Source: Salinispora arenicola
Lineage (GTDB): Bacteria; Actinomycetota; Actinomycetes; Mycobacteriales; Micromonosporaceae
Direction: 5' to 3'
Assembly: GCF_006716065.1 (NCBI RefSeq)
Contig: NZ_VFOL01000001.1
Coordinates: forward strand, 4,278,001-4,342,000
DNA length: 64,000 nt
Shown: piece by piece, positions 51,490 through 61,032 of the stretch
Position numbering within the stretch: position 1 is the first letter of the stretch
How the letters are laid out: each line of letters starts with the position of its first letter
Notes under the pieces: generated by a model
What the model saw: the letters and a program-made list of their open reading frames with translations, nothing else
The model's database searches: none
Told to the model about the DNA's origin: nothing
Position numbers and translations under genes: made by a program

Positions 51490-51894
51490 ATGGCGCGTGG
51501 CATGAAGGATTACACGATCGTGACTGTCGCCGAGGGGAATCCGGATTTCCGTCGGGTGCTGTGGACCGGGAAGCACCTCCAGTTGGTGGTCATGACAATC
51601 CCGCCGGGGGGTGAGATCGGCGACGAGGTCCACGAGGACACCGACCAGATCCTCACCTTCGTCAGCGGCGCCGGCGAGGCGCGGGTGGCCGGTGAGAAAC
51701 GCGATATCACCCGGGGCAGCCAGGTGGTGGTGCCCGCCGGCACGAGGCACAACATCGTCAACACCGGGCCGAACCCGCTGATACTCTACACGATCTACGG
51801 CCCACCGGAGCACGCTGACCAAGCGGTGCACCGTACCAAGGAGGAGGCCGATGCGGCGGAGGCCGCTGGTGCGGACAATCCTCCCACCCCCTGA
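51490..51894 (+). CDS. small cupin-domain protein
   Basis: 134 residues, ATG at 51490 (MARGMKDYTI; M at 51502 possible). Cupin motifs GDEVHEDTDQILTFVSGAGEARVAGE and VVVPAGTRHNIVNTG provide metal ligands H, E, H. Function unknown; possibly a sugar-binding or dioxygenase-like cupin. Confidence 0.82.
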   Translation: MARGMKDYTIVTVAEGNPDFRRVLWTGKHLQLVVMTIPPGGEIGDEVHEDTDQILTFVSGAGEARVAGEKRDITRGSQVVVPAGTRHNIVNTGPNPLILYTIYGPPEHADQAVHRTKEEADAAEAAGADNPPTP

Positions 51895-52088
51895 TCCAAA
51901 GATTCCACCTCCCGACGCGAAGAATGGCGAGTCCACATGCGTGGTCCTGGTCGTCTGATCGGGGGCGCACATGGACTCGTCGGCAGGTATGCGACAGGTG
52001 ACCCCACCGGGGCGGCCGCCCAGGCTGCCGCCCCGGTCACGTCGTCGATCGGGGCGGCAGGCAGGATCCGGTCTTGGTAGGCAATCGG

Positions 52089-53468
52089 TCAGAAGTCGTC
52101 CGCGGTACGCATGCGTTCGCGTATCCAACCGCCGGCCGGTTTGAGGGGGCCCGTACCGCTGAACTCGCCGGCGGCGCACGTGCCAGTCGTGAAGACCGCG
52201 CCAGAGCGGAAGTCGTCGGAGTAGTTCCAGTTGACCCAACTGATCTTCTTGTTCGCCATGAGGTCGAGGTAGCGCTGGGACATGGTGAAGTTGTTCGGGC
52301 CGTCGCCGGTGTACTGCTGGGTTCCGAACTCGGTCACAAAGATCGGAAGCCGGTCGGCCGCGTCGGCCAAGGTGTTGTAGTACAGGTCGCCGTGTGATGC
52401 CGCGTAGAAGTGGAAGACGTACATGAGATTGCTCGCTGCCACCGGATCGGCGAGGATGGCATCGACGCCGCCGCCACTGCCAGAGACACCGAGCGACGAC
52501 CAGTCGGGTGTGCCGACAAGCACCACGGCTTCCGGATCCCGTTCCCGGATGACCGGGATTACCTGGTCGGCGTAGCTCTTGATGGCTCCCCAACTGACAC
52601 CGTTCGGTTCGTTCGCGATCTCGTACAGGACGTTGACCTTGTCCCGGTGGCGGTCGGCGATTTCTGCGAAGAAGGTTCGCGCTCGCGAAAGGTTGTAGTT
52701 CGGGTCTCCAGGGGAGAGCATGTGCCAGTCGACGACCGCGTAGAGGCCGCGGGCGGTGGCCAGTTCGATGTAGTCGTGGACCAGGTCGGTGAAACGGCGC
52801 GGGTCAGTTTCGTAGCCGCCTTCCTGGATGTACATCGAGATTCGCAGAACGTCCGCACCCCACTCCTGGGCGAGTACGTCGAGCGAGGCCGTGTTCGCAC
52901 AGTTGGCGTACCACTGGAGTCCGTGCGTGCTCATGCCCCGGAGTTGGATCTGCTTGCCGTCCTCGTTACAGAGGTGTTGTCCGCAGACCCGCAACTGCCC
53001 GTTCGCTGCTACCGGCGTGGTGCTGGGGGGCGCTGTGGTCGGTGGCGGACTCGTCGTTGGAGGAGCTGTTGGTGTGCACGGCTGTCCGTTGAGCCGGCAA
53101 CCGCTCGGACTGCCGGAGCCGGCACCGAGGAGGCCGAACGTCACCGAGGCGCCCGGCGTGATCGTGCCGTTCCAGTGCTGGTTGGTGAAGCGGTAGTGCT
53201 GCCCATCGTGGTTCATCAGCGCGTTCCAGTACGAACCGACGGTGGTGCCCGTCGGTAGGTCAAACTCGACCTGCCAGGAGTTCAGGGTGCTGCTTCCCCC
53301 GTTGGTGATGGTGTACCGACCCTCCCAGCCGGTGCCCCAGTCGGAAACCTTGACGAACGTCGCGGTCGGCGAGGCTGCTGCGGTCGCGGTCGCGGTGGCC
53401 ACCATGGCCCCCGCAGCTGTCACCGCGACGACGCCGACCAGGGCCGCAATTCTCACGCCCAGCTTCAT
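52089..53468 (-). CDS. secreted cellulase: CBM2 plus GH5
   Basis: 459 residues from the ATG at 53468. Signal peptide 1-32 (MKLGVRIAALVGVVAVTAAG...), CBM2 about 33-133 with WGTGWEGRYTITN and FDLPTGTTVGSYWNA, Thr/Pro linker 134-155, GH5 catalytic domain 158-459 with acid/base E287 (IANEPNG) and nucleophile E380 (FVTEFGTQ). Hydrolyses beta-1,4-glucan outside the cell. The AT-rich stretch upstream (tgttaatatacttaaatattttg) is probably its promoter. Confidence 0.92.
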   Translation of the reverse strand: MKLGVRIAALVGVVAVTAAGAMVATATATAAASPTATFVKVSDWGTGWEGRYTITNGGSSTLNSWQVEFDLPTGTTVGSYWNALMNHDGQHYRFTNQHWNGTITPGASVTFGLLGAGSGSPSGCRLNGQPCTPTAPPTTSPPPTTAPPSTTPVAANGQLRVCGQHLCNEDGKQIQLRGMSTHGLQWYANCANTASLDVLAQEWGADVLRISMYIQEGGYETDPRRFTDLVHDYIELATARGLYAVVDWHMLSPGDPNYNLSRARTFFAEIADRHRDKVNVLYEIANEPNGVSWGAIKSYADQVIPVIRERDPEAVVLVGTPDWSSLGVSGSGGGVDAILADPVAASNLMYVFHFYAASHGDLYYNTLADAADRLPIFVTEFGTQQYTGDGPNNFTMSQRYLDLMANKKISWVNWNYSDDFRSGAVFTTGTCAAGEFSGTGPLKPAGGWIRERMRTADDF

Positions 53469-53842
53469 CGGTCCTCCTGTAGAGCGTTGCGCGAACGGTC
53501 CGGCCGCGGCCGGCGTCGGGGCAGGAACTCCATACGACACATACTGTTAATATACTTAAATATTTTGTGTCCTGTCCATCGACACTGGTAATCCAGAACT
53601 CACTCGCGATCGACGACGACACCGGACCAGCGGCCAGTAGCCCTGCCCGCCCCGCCCACCTACCCGTCGAAGCCCGCGCTGCCACCTGCCCGTCGAGACC
53701 CTGACCGGGACGACGCAACCCATCCTGCGGCTATCACCGTCGCAGCAGAGCGTCCGGTGGCGGCTCCACCATGTCAGGTACGCGAACGGGTCGAGTGCCG
53801 AACGCGCGTGCGACCAGGCCGGCGGATTGACACACTGTCAGG

Positions 53843-54781
53843 GTGGTCAGCGCGACGAGGGCACGTATCGGATGGGCCGACCTGCCGTCGGCAGTACGCG
53901 AGGCCGTCGAGCGTTCCTTGGGCTCGCCGGTCGTGACCGCGGTGTCTCAACCTCACGGATTCTCCCCGGGCACCGCCGACCGGGTGGTGACGATGGAGGG
54001 GCAACGGGCCTTCGTGAAGGCGGTCGGCCGTGGCCTCAACGAACAGTCGGTGGCGTTACACCGGGCGGAAGCGCGGATCGCCGCGGCGTTGCCGTCCGAC
54101 GTCCCCGCACCGCGGCTGTTGGCATGCCACGACGACGGCGAGTGGATCGTGCTGGCTTTCCAGGACGTCGAAGGGCGTCACCCGAGTACGCCATGGCGCC
54201 AGGGTGAGGTGTCGGCGGTGTTCGCCGCACTTGCTGACCTGGCGCGGGTGACGACCGCGTACCGGCTGCCGGTACCCACCGCTGTGCAGCAATGCGGGCC
54301 TGACCTTGGTGGCTGGCGACACATCGCATCAGATCGCCCACCGACGCTGGACCCGTGGGTGGCGGCACATCTACCGATGTTGCAAGCGGCTGCCGATCGG
54401 GCCCTCGCTGGCCTGGAAGGACAGACGTTGGTGCATACCGACTTACGCGCGGACAACCTGTTGCTCCGCGCCGACGGTACCGTGGCTGTGGTCGACTGGC
54501 CGCACGCCTGCCGCGGGCCGGCATGGCTGGACCGGGTGTTGTTGTGCGTCAATCTGCTGTTGCATGGCGGTATCGACATCGACCCCATCGTGACGCGCCT
54601 GTCGTTGGACACGGCGGCACCCGAACGTTTGCTCATCGACACGCTCGTCGGCTACACCGGCTTCTTTCTGGATGCTGCGCGCCAGCCGCCACCACCAGGG
54701 CTGCCAACGATCCGTGCGTTCCAGCAGGCCCAGGCCGACGTGCTGCTGTCGTGGGTGCGGCGACGGCTGACATCGCGGTGA
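53843..54781 (+). CDS. aminoglycoside-phosphotransferase-fold kinase
   Basis: 312 residues, GTG start. Catalytic loop VHTDLRADNLLL with H198, D200, N205, and metal Asp in AVVDWPHA (D218); ATP-binding K59 in RAFVKAVG. APH-fold kinases act on aminoglycosides, choline, homoserine or hydroxylated small molecules; no substrate evidence here. Confidence 0.85.
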   Translation: MVSATRARIGWADLPSAVREAVERSLGSPVVTAVSQPHGFSPGTADRVVTMEGQRAFVKAVGRGLNEQSVALHRAEARIAAALPSDVPAPRLLACHDDGEWIVLAFQDVEGRHPSTPWRQGEVSAVFAALADLARVTTAYRLPVPTAVQQCGPDLGGWRHIASDRPPTLDPWVAAHLPMLQAAADRALAGLEGQTLVHTDLRADNLLLRADGTVAVVDWPHACRGPAWLDRVLLCVNLLLHGGIDIDPIVTRLSLDTAAPERLLIDTLVGYTGFFLDAARQPPPPGLPTIRAFQQAQADVLLSWVRRRLTSR

Positions 54782-55311
54782 TGGCGCCTCCGGCGCTCAC
54801 GCCGACCACGCCGTTCTTGTGACCAGAGCGACACAAGCGCCCGGACCGAGAGTGTTCCTCAACGCAGGTGCACCCGTTCGCACCCGAGTCGCAGACGATC
54901 GTCGGATCGTCGGTGGTGAACCAACGGCTGTCAGGTCAGGGGTGACCAGATCTCCACCAGGACCTTGCCGCGGTTGCCGGAGCGGTCCCCACAGAGAGGC
55001 TCTGGCATGCGGCCGGTAACTCGTCGAACCCTCGATAGACGGTCTGCCGGAAGCTCCGCGCGCCGCGGCGGATCGTACCGCCGAGTTCGTCGCGCCTCGC
55101 CGTGAGGTACTCCGCGGTGAACCACTCGTAGGCGAAGATCCCGCGGATTCTGGTGCGCGACTACACGACGTACGGCAGCAGGCGCGGGCCGGTGTCGTCG
55201 CGGTTCACCTGGGTCGCCCACTGCCAGCAGGCGGCGACCTGGCACCAGGAGGGCCGGACTATGCGGTGGTGTGAGCAAAACGGCAGGTGGTTGCGCCAGT
55301 AGTTGATCGTA
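54782..55311 (-). pseudogene. decayed MDR-family NADP-dependent oxidoreductase
   Basis: About 54935-55210 on the minus strand: RIRGIFAYEWFTAEYLTARRDELGGTIRRG, FRQTVYRGFDELPAA and, in another frame, GNRGKVLVEIWSPL match the C-terminus of MDR reductases (LTB4 dehydrogenase type), with stops and a frameshift. No N-terminal part. The remaining DNA shows nothing. Confidence 0.6.
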
Positions 55312-55330
55312 GTAGGTTAGCCTTACCTAA
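55312..55330 (+). promoter_or_regulatory. iron box (IdeR/DmdR-like) before the siderophore ABC operon
   Basis: gtaggttagccttacctaa matches the 19-bp consensus of actinobacterial iron repressors at 16 of 19 positions by eye. Lies 46 bases before the start of the iron-binding lipoprotein. Iron-controlled expression is likely. Confidence 0.75.
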
Positions 55331-55375
55331 ATTTGACTGGCAGGCGTCAGCCACGGATCACCCCGGAGCAAGCAC

Positions 55376-56323
55376 ATGAGGTTTCCCCTTCTTCAGGTCG
55401 GTCTCGCCACCACCCTCGCCCTGACATTGACCGGCTGCGGCGGCGAAGCGGGAGGGTCGGCCGACTCGACGGCAGCGGACGAGCGCACCGTGGTCATCGA
55501 ACACGCACAGGGTTCGACCACGGTGCCGGTCAACCCCCAGAAGGTCATCACGTTCGACCTGGCGAGCCTCGACACACTCGACACGCTCGGTGTCCCGGTG
55601 ACGGGAGTGGCCAAGGGCAATCTGCCGTCCTATCTCGACAAGTACAACGGTGACGAGTATGTCAACGCGGGCACCCTGTTCGAGCCCGACTTCGAAGCCG
55701 TCAACGCCGCCGAGCCGGACCTGATCGTCGTGGCGAACCGTTCGGCGAAGGCCTACGGCGAGCTGAGCAAGATCGCCCCCACCGTCGACCTGACCCTCGA
55801 CTGGACGAGCTTCAAGTCGAGCTTCGTGACGAACACCGAGAAGCTGGGAACGATCTTCGACAAGCAGGATGAGGTCACAACAGCACTCGCCGACATCGAC
55901 ACGAAGATCAGCAAGGCAGAGGAGAGCGCCACCGACGCAGGTCGTGGCCTGATCGTGCTTACCAGCGCCGGCGAGGTCACCGCATTCGGACCAGGTTCCC
56001 GCTTCGGCTGGCTGCATGACGAATTCGGCGTGACGCCCGCCATCGCCGATGTCGAGGCCGCGACCCACGGTGACCCTGTCTCGTTTGAGTTCATCCTGAA
56101 GACCAACCCCGACTGGCTCTTCGTCGTCGACCGGGACGCGGCCACCGGTGAGGGCACGAAGACCGCGCAGGAGGTTCTCGACAACGAGGTCGTCGCCAGG
56201 ACCACCGCCTGGTCCAAGCAGCAGGTCGTCTACCTCGACCCAGCGCCGTGGTACATCGTGATGAGTGGACTGACCGCCGTGAACCAGATGATCGACCAGG
56301 TCACCACCGGCCTCACCAAGTGA
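55376..56323 (+). CDS. siderophore ABC transporter substrate-binding lipoprotein
   Basis: 315 residues, ATG. Lipobox LTLTGC21 with a short signal helix, then a two-lobe periplasmic-binding-fold of the ceuE/FatB/YclQ type: PVNPQKVITFDLASLDTLDTLG, PDLIVVANRSAKAYGELSKIAPTVDLTL, TNPDWLFVVDR. Binds a ferric siderophore of catecholate or mixed type. Downstream permease genes overlap, making one operon. Confidence 0.92.
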   Translation: MRFPLLQVGLATTLALTLTGCGGEAGGSADSTAADERTVVIEHAQGSTTVPVNPQKVITFDLASLDTLDTLGVPVTGVAKGNLPSYLDKYNGDEYVNAGTLFEPDFEAVNAAEPDLIVVANRSAKAYGELSKIAPTVDLTLDWTSFKSSFVTNTEKLGTIFDKQDEVTTALADIDTKISKAEESATDAGRGLIVLTSAGEVTAFGPGSRFGWLHDEFGVTPAIADVEAATHGDPVSFEFILKTNPDWLFVVDRDAATGEGTKTAQEVLDNEVVARTTAWSKQQVVYLDPAPWYIVMSGLTAVNQMIDQVTTGLTK

Positions 56324-57306
56324 CTCAACGCATCGGGGCAACGCCTGCGGCTCTGGTCGCGGGCGTCGTCCTGACGGCGGCGCTCGCGCTGGTCAGTGTC
56401 TTCGTCGGCGTCGCCGACGTGACACCGGGCAGCCTGCTACGCGGCGGACCGGACAGCGAAGCGGCACTGCTGCTGGCCGCCAGCCGGCTGCCACGCACCA
56501 TCGCGCTGGTGCTCGCCGGAGCCGCCAGCGCCATCGCTGGGCTGATCATGCAGATGCTGGTCCGCAATCGGTTCGTCGAGCCGGGCACCACCGGAACCAC
56601 CGAAGCCGCCGCCCTCGGCCTGCTGGTGGTCACGGTAAGCGCACCCGGGCTGCCGCTGACCGGCAAGATGGCCGTGGCCATCGGGTTCGCCCTGGTCGGC
56701 ACCGCCCTGTTCCTCCTGCTACTTCGCCGGGTTCCGGTGCGTTCGGTCATTCTGGTGCCGCTGGTCGGCATCATGTTGGGTTCGGTCATCGGAGCGGTGA
56801 CGACGTTCTTCGCCTACCGGTTGGATCTGTTCCAGACCCTGGACACCTGGCTGACCGGAGACTTCTCCGGCGTCCTGCGTGGGCGGTACGAATTGCTGTG
56901 GGTGGCGTTCGCCGCGACAGTCGCCGCCTGGGTCGCCGCCGATCGGCTGACCGTCGCCGGCCTAGGCCGCGATTTCACCACGAACCTCGGCATGCACTAC
57001 GGACGGTTGCTCGCCCTGGGTGTCACGGTCGTGGCCACCGTGGCATCGGTCGTCGTGGTGACCGTCGGTGCCATCCCGTTCCTCGGGCTCATCGTGCCGA
57101 ACATCGTCAGCCTGGTGCTGGGGGACAATGCGCGCCGGGCGATTCCCTGGGTGGCCGTCGCCGGGGCGGCCTTCGTGCTGGCGTGCGACCTGATCGGCCG
57201 GGTGGTGCGATATCCCTACGAGATCCCACTCGGTGTGGTGGTCGGCGTCGTCGGCGCGGCCGTGTTCCTGTACCTGCTGCTCAGGAGCTCCGAACGTGCC
57301 CACTGA
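56320..57306 (+). CDS. siderophore ABC transporter permease 1 (FecCD/YclN type)
   Basis: GTG start overlapping the previous stop (GTGA); 328 residues with 8-9 membrane helices. FecCD motifs: LVGIMLGSVIGAVTTFF, GAIPFLGLIVPNIVSLVLG, and the coupling-helix region. Forms the membrane channel with permease 2. Confidence 0.92.
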   Translation: MTQRIGATPAALVAGVVLTAALALVSVFVGVADVTPGSLLRGGPDSEAALLLAASRLPRTIALVLAGAASAIAGLIMQMLVRNRFVEPGTTGTTEAAALGLLVVTVSAPGLPLTGKMAVAIGFALVGTALFLLLLRRVPVRSVILVPLVGIMLGSVIGAVTTFFAYRLDLFQTLDTWLTGDFSGVLRGRYELLWVAFAATVAAWVAADRLTVAGLGRDFTTNLGMHYGRLLALGVTVVATVASVVVVTVGAIPFLGLIVPNIVSLVLGDNARRAIPWVAVAGAAFVLACDLIGRVVRYPYEIPLGVVVGVVGAAVFLYLLLRSSERAH

Positions 57307-58297
57307 CACTCTGAGCCGAGCCATCCCCGGGAAAGCGTCCCACATCCGGCGACACCGAGTCCGCCTCCAGATCCTCGCGCTGACGGGCGTGGCGGTCCTC
57401 CTCGTGACCGCGTACCTGTTCACTGACGTGACCGGCTCCTGGGAGTACGTCGTGCAGCTCCGTACGCGCAAACTCGCGGCGATGCTGCTCGTGGCGGTAG
57501 CCGTAGCCACGGCGACGGTCCTGTTCCAGACCGTTACGGAGAACCGCATCCTCACTCCGGCGATCATGGGTCTGGACGCACTCTATCTGCTGATTCAGAC
57601 GATGGTGGTCTACCTCTTCGGGGCGAGCGCGCTGGCCGTCACTGACCCGGTGCTGCAATGGACGGTCGAGATCGTCGTGATGGTCCTGTTCGCCACCGCA
57701 CTGTTTCGCTGGATCTTCACCGGGGTGGGACGCAGCATTCACCTGCTGGTCCTGGTGGGTGTCCTCTTCGGTGTGTTCTTTCGCAGCGTGACCCATCTGC
57801 TGCAACGGATGATCGACCCGGCGGAGTTCGCGGTGTTGCAGGACGCGTTCTTCGCAAGCTTCAGCGTGGAGGAACGTCTCCTCGGTCTCTCCGCCGTGAC
57901 GATCACGCTCGCCGCCGCCGCTCTCTTGCTGATCGGCCGGCAGCTTGACGTCCTCGTTCTCGGCCGAGCCCACGCGATCGGGCTCGGCGTGCACCACCGG
58001 CAGCTCGTCGCGATCGTCTTTGCCCTGGTGTCGGTCCTGGTGGCGGTCTCCACCGCGCTCGTCGGGCCGATCACGTTCCTCGGGCTCATCGTCGCCAACC
58101 TCGCCTATCACCTCATCGGCAGTCACCGGCACCGGCACACGATCCCCGCAGCCATCCTGCTCGCGGTGATCTTCCTGGTCGGCGGCCACCTGCTGCTCGA
58201 ACGGGTATTCGACCTCGGCACCGTGCTCGCGGTCGTGATCGATTTCGTCGGCGGAATCTTCTTCATCATCCTTGTCACCAGGAAGGGCACGCGGTGA
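57296..58297 (+). CDS. siderophore ABC transporter permease 2 (FecCD/YclO type)
   Basis: 333 residues, GTG start overlapping permease 1 by 11 bases. Family motifs TENRILTPAIMGLDALYLLIQT and STALVGPITFLGLIVANLAYHLIGSHRHR. Eight or nine membrane helices. Confidence 0.92.
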   Translation: MPTDTLSRAIPGKASHIRRHRVRLQILALTGVAVLLVTAYLFTDVTGSWEYVVQLRTRKLAAMLLVAVAVATATVLFQTVTENRILTPAIMGLDALYLLIQTMVVYLFGASALAVTDPVLQWTVEIVVMVLFATALFRWIFTGVGRSIHLLVLVGVLFGVFFRSVTHLLQRMIDPAEFAVLQDAFFASFSVEERLLGLSAVTITLAAAALLLIGRQLDVLVLGRAHAIGLGVHHRQLVAIVFALVSVLVAVSTALVGPITFLGLIVANLAYHLIGSHRHRHTIPAAILLAVIFLVGGHLLLERVFDLGTVLAVVIDFVGGIFFIILVTRKGTR

Positions 58298-59052
58298 TAG
58301 TCCTCCAGTCGGTCACCAAGCGGTACGCGGACACCGCCGTTGTCGACGACGTGAGCATCGAGCTCGGACATCTGGGGATCACGTCCGTGATCGGCGCCAA
58401 CGGTGCGGGCAAATCCACCTTGCTGTCGATGATCGGACGGCTACTGCCAGTCGACAGCGGCACAATCACCGTCGACGGCCTGGACGTGACCACCACCCGA
58501 GGCGCGCTGCTGGCCCGCCGGTTGGCGGTGCTGCGGCAGGACAACCACCTCACCGCCCGACTCACCGTACGGGATCTGGTTGCCTTCGGCCGCTTTCCGC
58601 ACGGTCGGGGCCGGCTCGGCCCCAGCGATCGGGAAGCCATCGACCGGGCCATCGACTATCTCGATCTTGATCCCGTGGGTGACCGGTTCCTCGACGAGCT
58701 CTCCGGCGGACAACGGCAGCGTGCCTTCCTCGCGATGACGCTGGCGCAGGACACCGAATACCTCCTGCTCGACGAGCCACTCAACAGCCTTGACCTCCGG
58801 CACTGTGTGCAGACCATGCGACTGCTGCGACGGGCCGCCGACGATCTCGGCAAACGCGTCGTACTGGTCCTGCACGACATCAATTTCGCCGCCGCGTACT
58901 CCGACCGGATCGTCGCGATGCGCGCCGGGCGCATCCACGCCGCCGGGAAGCCGACCGAGGTCATCACGACCTCGGTGTTAGGGCAGGTGTACGGACTCGA
59001 CATCGCCGTTGAGGAGTTCGGAGGACATCCCATGGCGGTCTACCACCTGTGA
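58294..59052 (+). CDS. siderophore ABC transporter ATPase
   Basis: 252 residues, overlaps permease 2. Walker A GANGAGKST (34-42), signature LSGGQRQ (136-142), Walker B YLLLDEP (D160, E161), H-loop VLHD. Completes the importer. The nearby iron box suggests control of all four genes. Confidence 0.95.
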   Translation: MIVLQSVTKRYADTAVVDDVSIELGHLGITSVIGANGAGKSTLLSMIGRLLPVDSGTITVDGLDVTTTRGALLARRLAVLRQDNHLTARLTVRDLVAFGRFPHGRGRLGPSDREAIDRAIDYLDLDPVGDRFLDELSGGQRQRAFLAMTLAQDTEYLLLDEPLNSLDLRHCVQTMRLLRRAADDLGKRVVLVLHDINFAAAYSDRIVAMRAGRIHAAGKPTEVITTSVLGQVYGLDIAVEEFGGHPMAVYHL

Positions 59053-59123
59053 CGTACCGCCACACCTGCCTCCCCCGCCGCCCGGCGCCGCCCTCAGGGC
59101 CGTCACAGTAGAGCTGTTCCATC

Positions 59124-60122
59124 ATGGTGCGCATGAAAGCGGTGATGTTCGACGCGTACGGCCCACCCGACGTGCTCACCCACGTGGACGTGCCGACTCC
59201 GGTGCCTCGGGCCGATCAGGTGCTGATCCGGGTGCACGCCACGACAGTGACCTCTGCTGAGGTGGGAATGCGCCGAGGAGAACCGCGCTGGGGGCGGGTC
59301 ATCATCGGTCTTCGCCGCCCGCGCAGGGGCGTGCGGGTACTCGGGTTGGAGTTCGCTGGCGACGTCACGGCGGTCGGGCCGGCGGTGCGTCGGTTACGGG
59401 TCGGCGACCGGGTCTTCGGCTTCACCAGCTTCGGGGCTGGCGCGAACGCCGAGTACAAGTGCCTGTCGGAACGGGCCTCGATCACCACGATGCCGGACAA
59501 CGTGGCCTATGCGCAGGCTGCCGCAGCCGTCGATGGCTTCACCACCGCCTGGCACTTCCTGCATGATCTTGCCAAAGTCCAACCCGGACAGCGAGTGTTG
59601 GTCATCGGTGCCTCCGGCAGCATCGGTACCTACGCCATCCAGCTAGCCAAGTACCTTGGCGCAGTCGTACACGGCGTGTGTAGCGGCCGGAACGCGAAGC
59701 TGGTCGAATCGCTCGGCGCTGATCGGGTCTTCGACTACACCGTTGAGGACTTCACCACCAGCGGCGAGCGCTACAGCGCGATCTTCGACACTGTGGGCCG
59801 CAGTTCGTTCGCCCGGTGTCGATCGGTGCTGGCGCCACGTGGTTGTTACCTGCCGACGACCGGTCTGATGGTGAACGCCATGCTCACCGCCGGCACCGCA
59901 CTGACCACCGGCCCACGGGTGCGCACCGGCATGTCGGTGGGCAAACAGGCGGCCCTGGACGCCCTGCGGGGACTACTCAGCCAGGACCGCCTTCAGGTCG
60001 TGATCGACCGCATCTATCCGATGGCCGAGATCGTCGAGGCGCACCGGTACGTCGACGAGGGCCACAAGGTCGGCAACGTCGTGATCGACGTCGTGGGCGA
60101 CGGTCGCCGGAACGAGCCCTGA
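59124..60122 (+). CDS. zinc-free MDR oxidoreductase (quinone-reductase-like)
   Basis: 332 residues; start either ATG at 59124 or the one at 59133 (MKAVMFDAYG). GLEFAGDVTAVG and VGDRVFGF are the MDR core, and VIGASGSIGTYAIQLAKYLGA binds NADPH. No zinc ligands. Reduces quinones or enones. Confidence 0.88.
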   Translation: MVRMKAVMFDAYGPPDVLTHVDVPTPVPRADQVLIRVHATTVTSAEVGMRRGEPRWGRVIIGLRRPRRGVRVLGLEFAGDVTAVGPAVRRLRVGDRVFGFTSFGAGANAEYKCLSERASITTMPDNVAYAQAAAAVDGFTTAWHFLHDLAKVQPGQRVLVIGASGSIGTYAIQLAKYLGAVVHGVCSGRNAKLVESLGADRVFDYTVEDFTTSGERYSAIFDTVGRSSFARCRSVLAPRGCYLPTTGLMVNAMLTAGTALTTGPRVRTGMSVGKQAALDALRGLLSQDRLQVVIDRIYPMAEIVEAHRYVDEGHKVGNVVIDVVGDGRRNEP

Positions 60123-60348
60123 TTGTGCGTCGGATCCGTGTGACCGCCGGCTACCGGACGGGTCAGCAGCGGTCTGATGGATGCGATTCGAGACGTCGGG
60201 CTTCCACCAACCTGAAGGTGAACACGGCGCAGTCGTGACGCCGAGTAGCCCGCCGCGGCAGCCGACCAGCCCGGGGCCATAGCAGCCCTGGGCGGCCTGG
60301 GCGGTCGCGAGGAATCGAATCCGGTACGTGACGGAAACAGCACCCGTG

Positions 60349-60963
60349 CTACCGCGTCGCATCCGTACCGCGGGGACGGGCGAGGCTGCCGAGATGGTCG
60401 GCGAGAAGTGCCCGGACCTGGCCGGGTGGCATGAGCTCCGCGTTCGCCAACGCGTGGAGGGTGAGCCCGTCGAGTAGGGCGTGTAGTCGGGCCTTCTCGG
60501 CGCCGTGGTCGGCGCCGTGGGCCAGTAGCCCGGCTGCCGCAAGTGCGTCGACGGCGAGGTTGACTACCTGGCGGATGCCGTCGTCTGCTTCTCTGGCACG
60601 CCGTTGAGCCGACGGATCGGTCTGGGCGCGGGAGGCGAGCAGCAGCCACACCTCAGCTTCTCGACGGCGCTGCTGATCGAGCGGTAGGAGTTGCTCCAGC
60701 GCTCGCTGAACCGTCTCGAGGGGTGGCCCGGTCCAACTCTCGGCGGCGAAGCGTTCGGTTATCTTCGCCGTCGCGTGTTCCATGGCGAAGATCAACAGGT
60801 CGGTCTGAGTGGCGAAGTAGTGCCGTAGGGCGCTGGGCGACCAGCCAGCCTCGGCGGCGATACTGCGGACGGTGGCCGCGGCGACGCCGTCGCGGTAGAC
60901 GACGCGCCACATCGCCTCGGCCAGTTCGGCGCGGCGCGCGTCGTGGTCGACGATCTTCGGCAT
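60349..60963 (-). CDS. TetR/AcrR family regulator
   Basis: 204 residues. HTH 10-55 (AELAEAMWRVVYRDGVAAATVRSIAAEAGWSPSALRHYFATQTDLL), BetI-like C-terminal domain. Divergent from the membrane protein at 61033; intergenic DNA holds cgtacaacgtac-type symmetry. Confidence 0.9.
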   Translation of the reverse strand: MPKIVDHDARRAELAEAMWRVVYRDGVAAATVRSIAAEAGWSPSALRHYFATQTDLLIFAMEHATAKITERFAAESWTGPPLETVQRALEQLLPLDQQRRREAEVWLLLASRAQTDPSAQRRAREADDGIRQVVNLAVDALAAAGLLAHGADHGAEKARLHALLDGLTLHALANAELMPPGQVRALLADHLGSLARPRGTDATR

Positions 60964-60994
60964 GGCTCCCCCGGGTCGTTGGCACTCCCCTGAT

Positions 60995-61015
60995 ACGGTA
61001 ATCGTACAACGTACT
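60995..61015. promoter_or_regulatory. candidate operator between TetR and membrane-protein genes
   Basis: The region reads ggtaatcgtacaacgtacta, with two gtac palindromes spaced by three bases, in the 70-base gap between divergent starts. Confidence 0.45.
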
Positions 61016-61032
61016 AAAAAGGGGGTCTGCTG

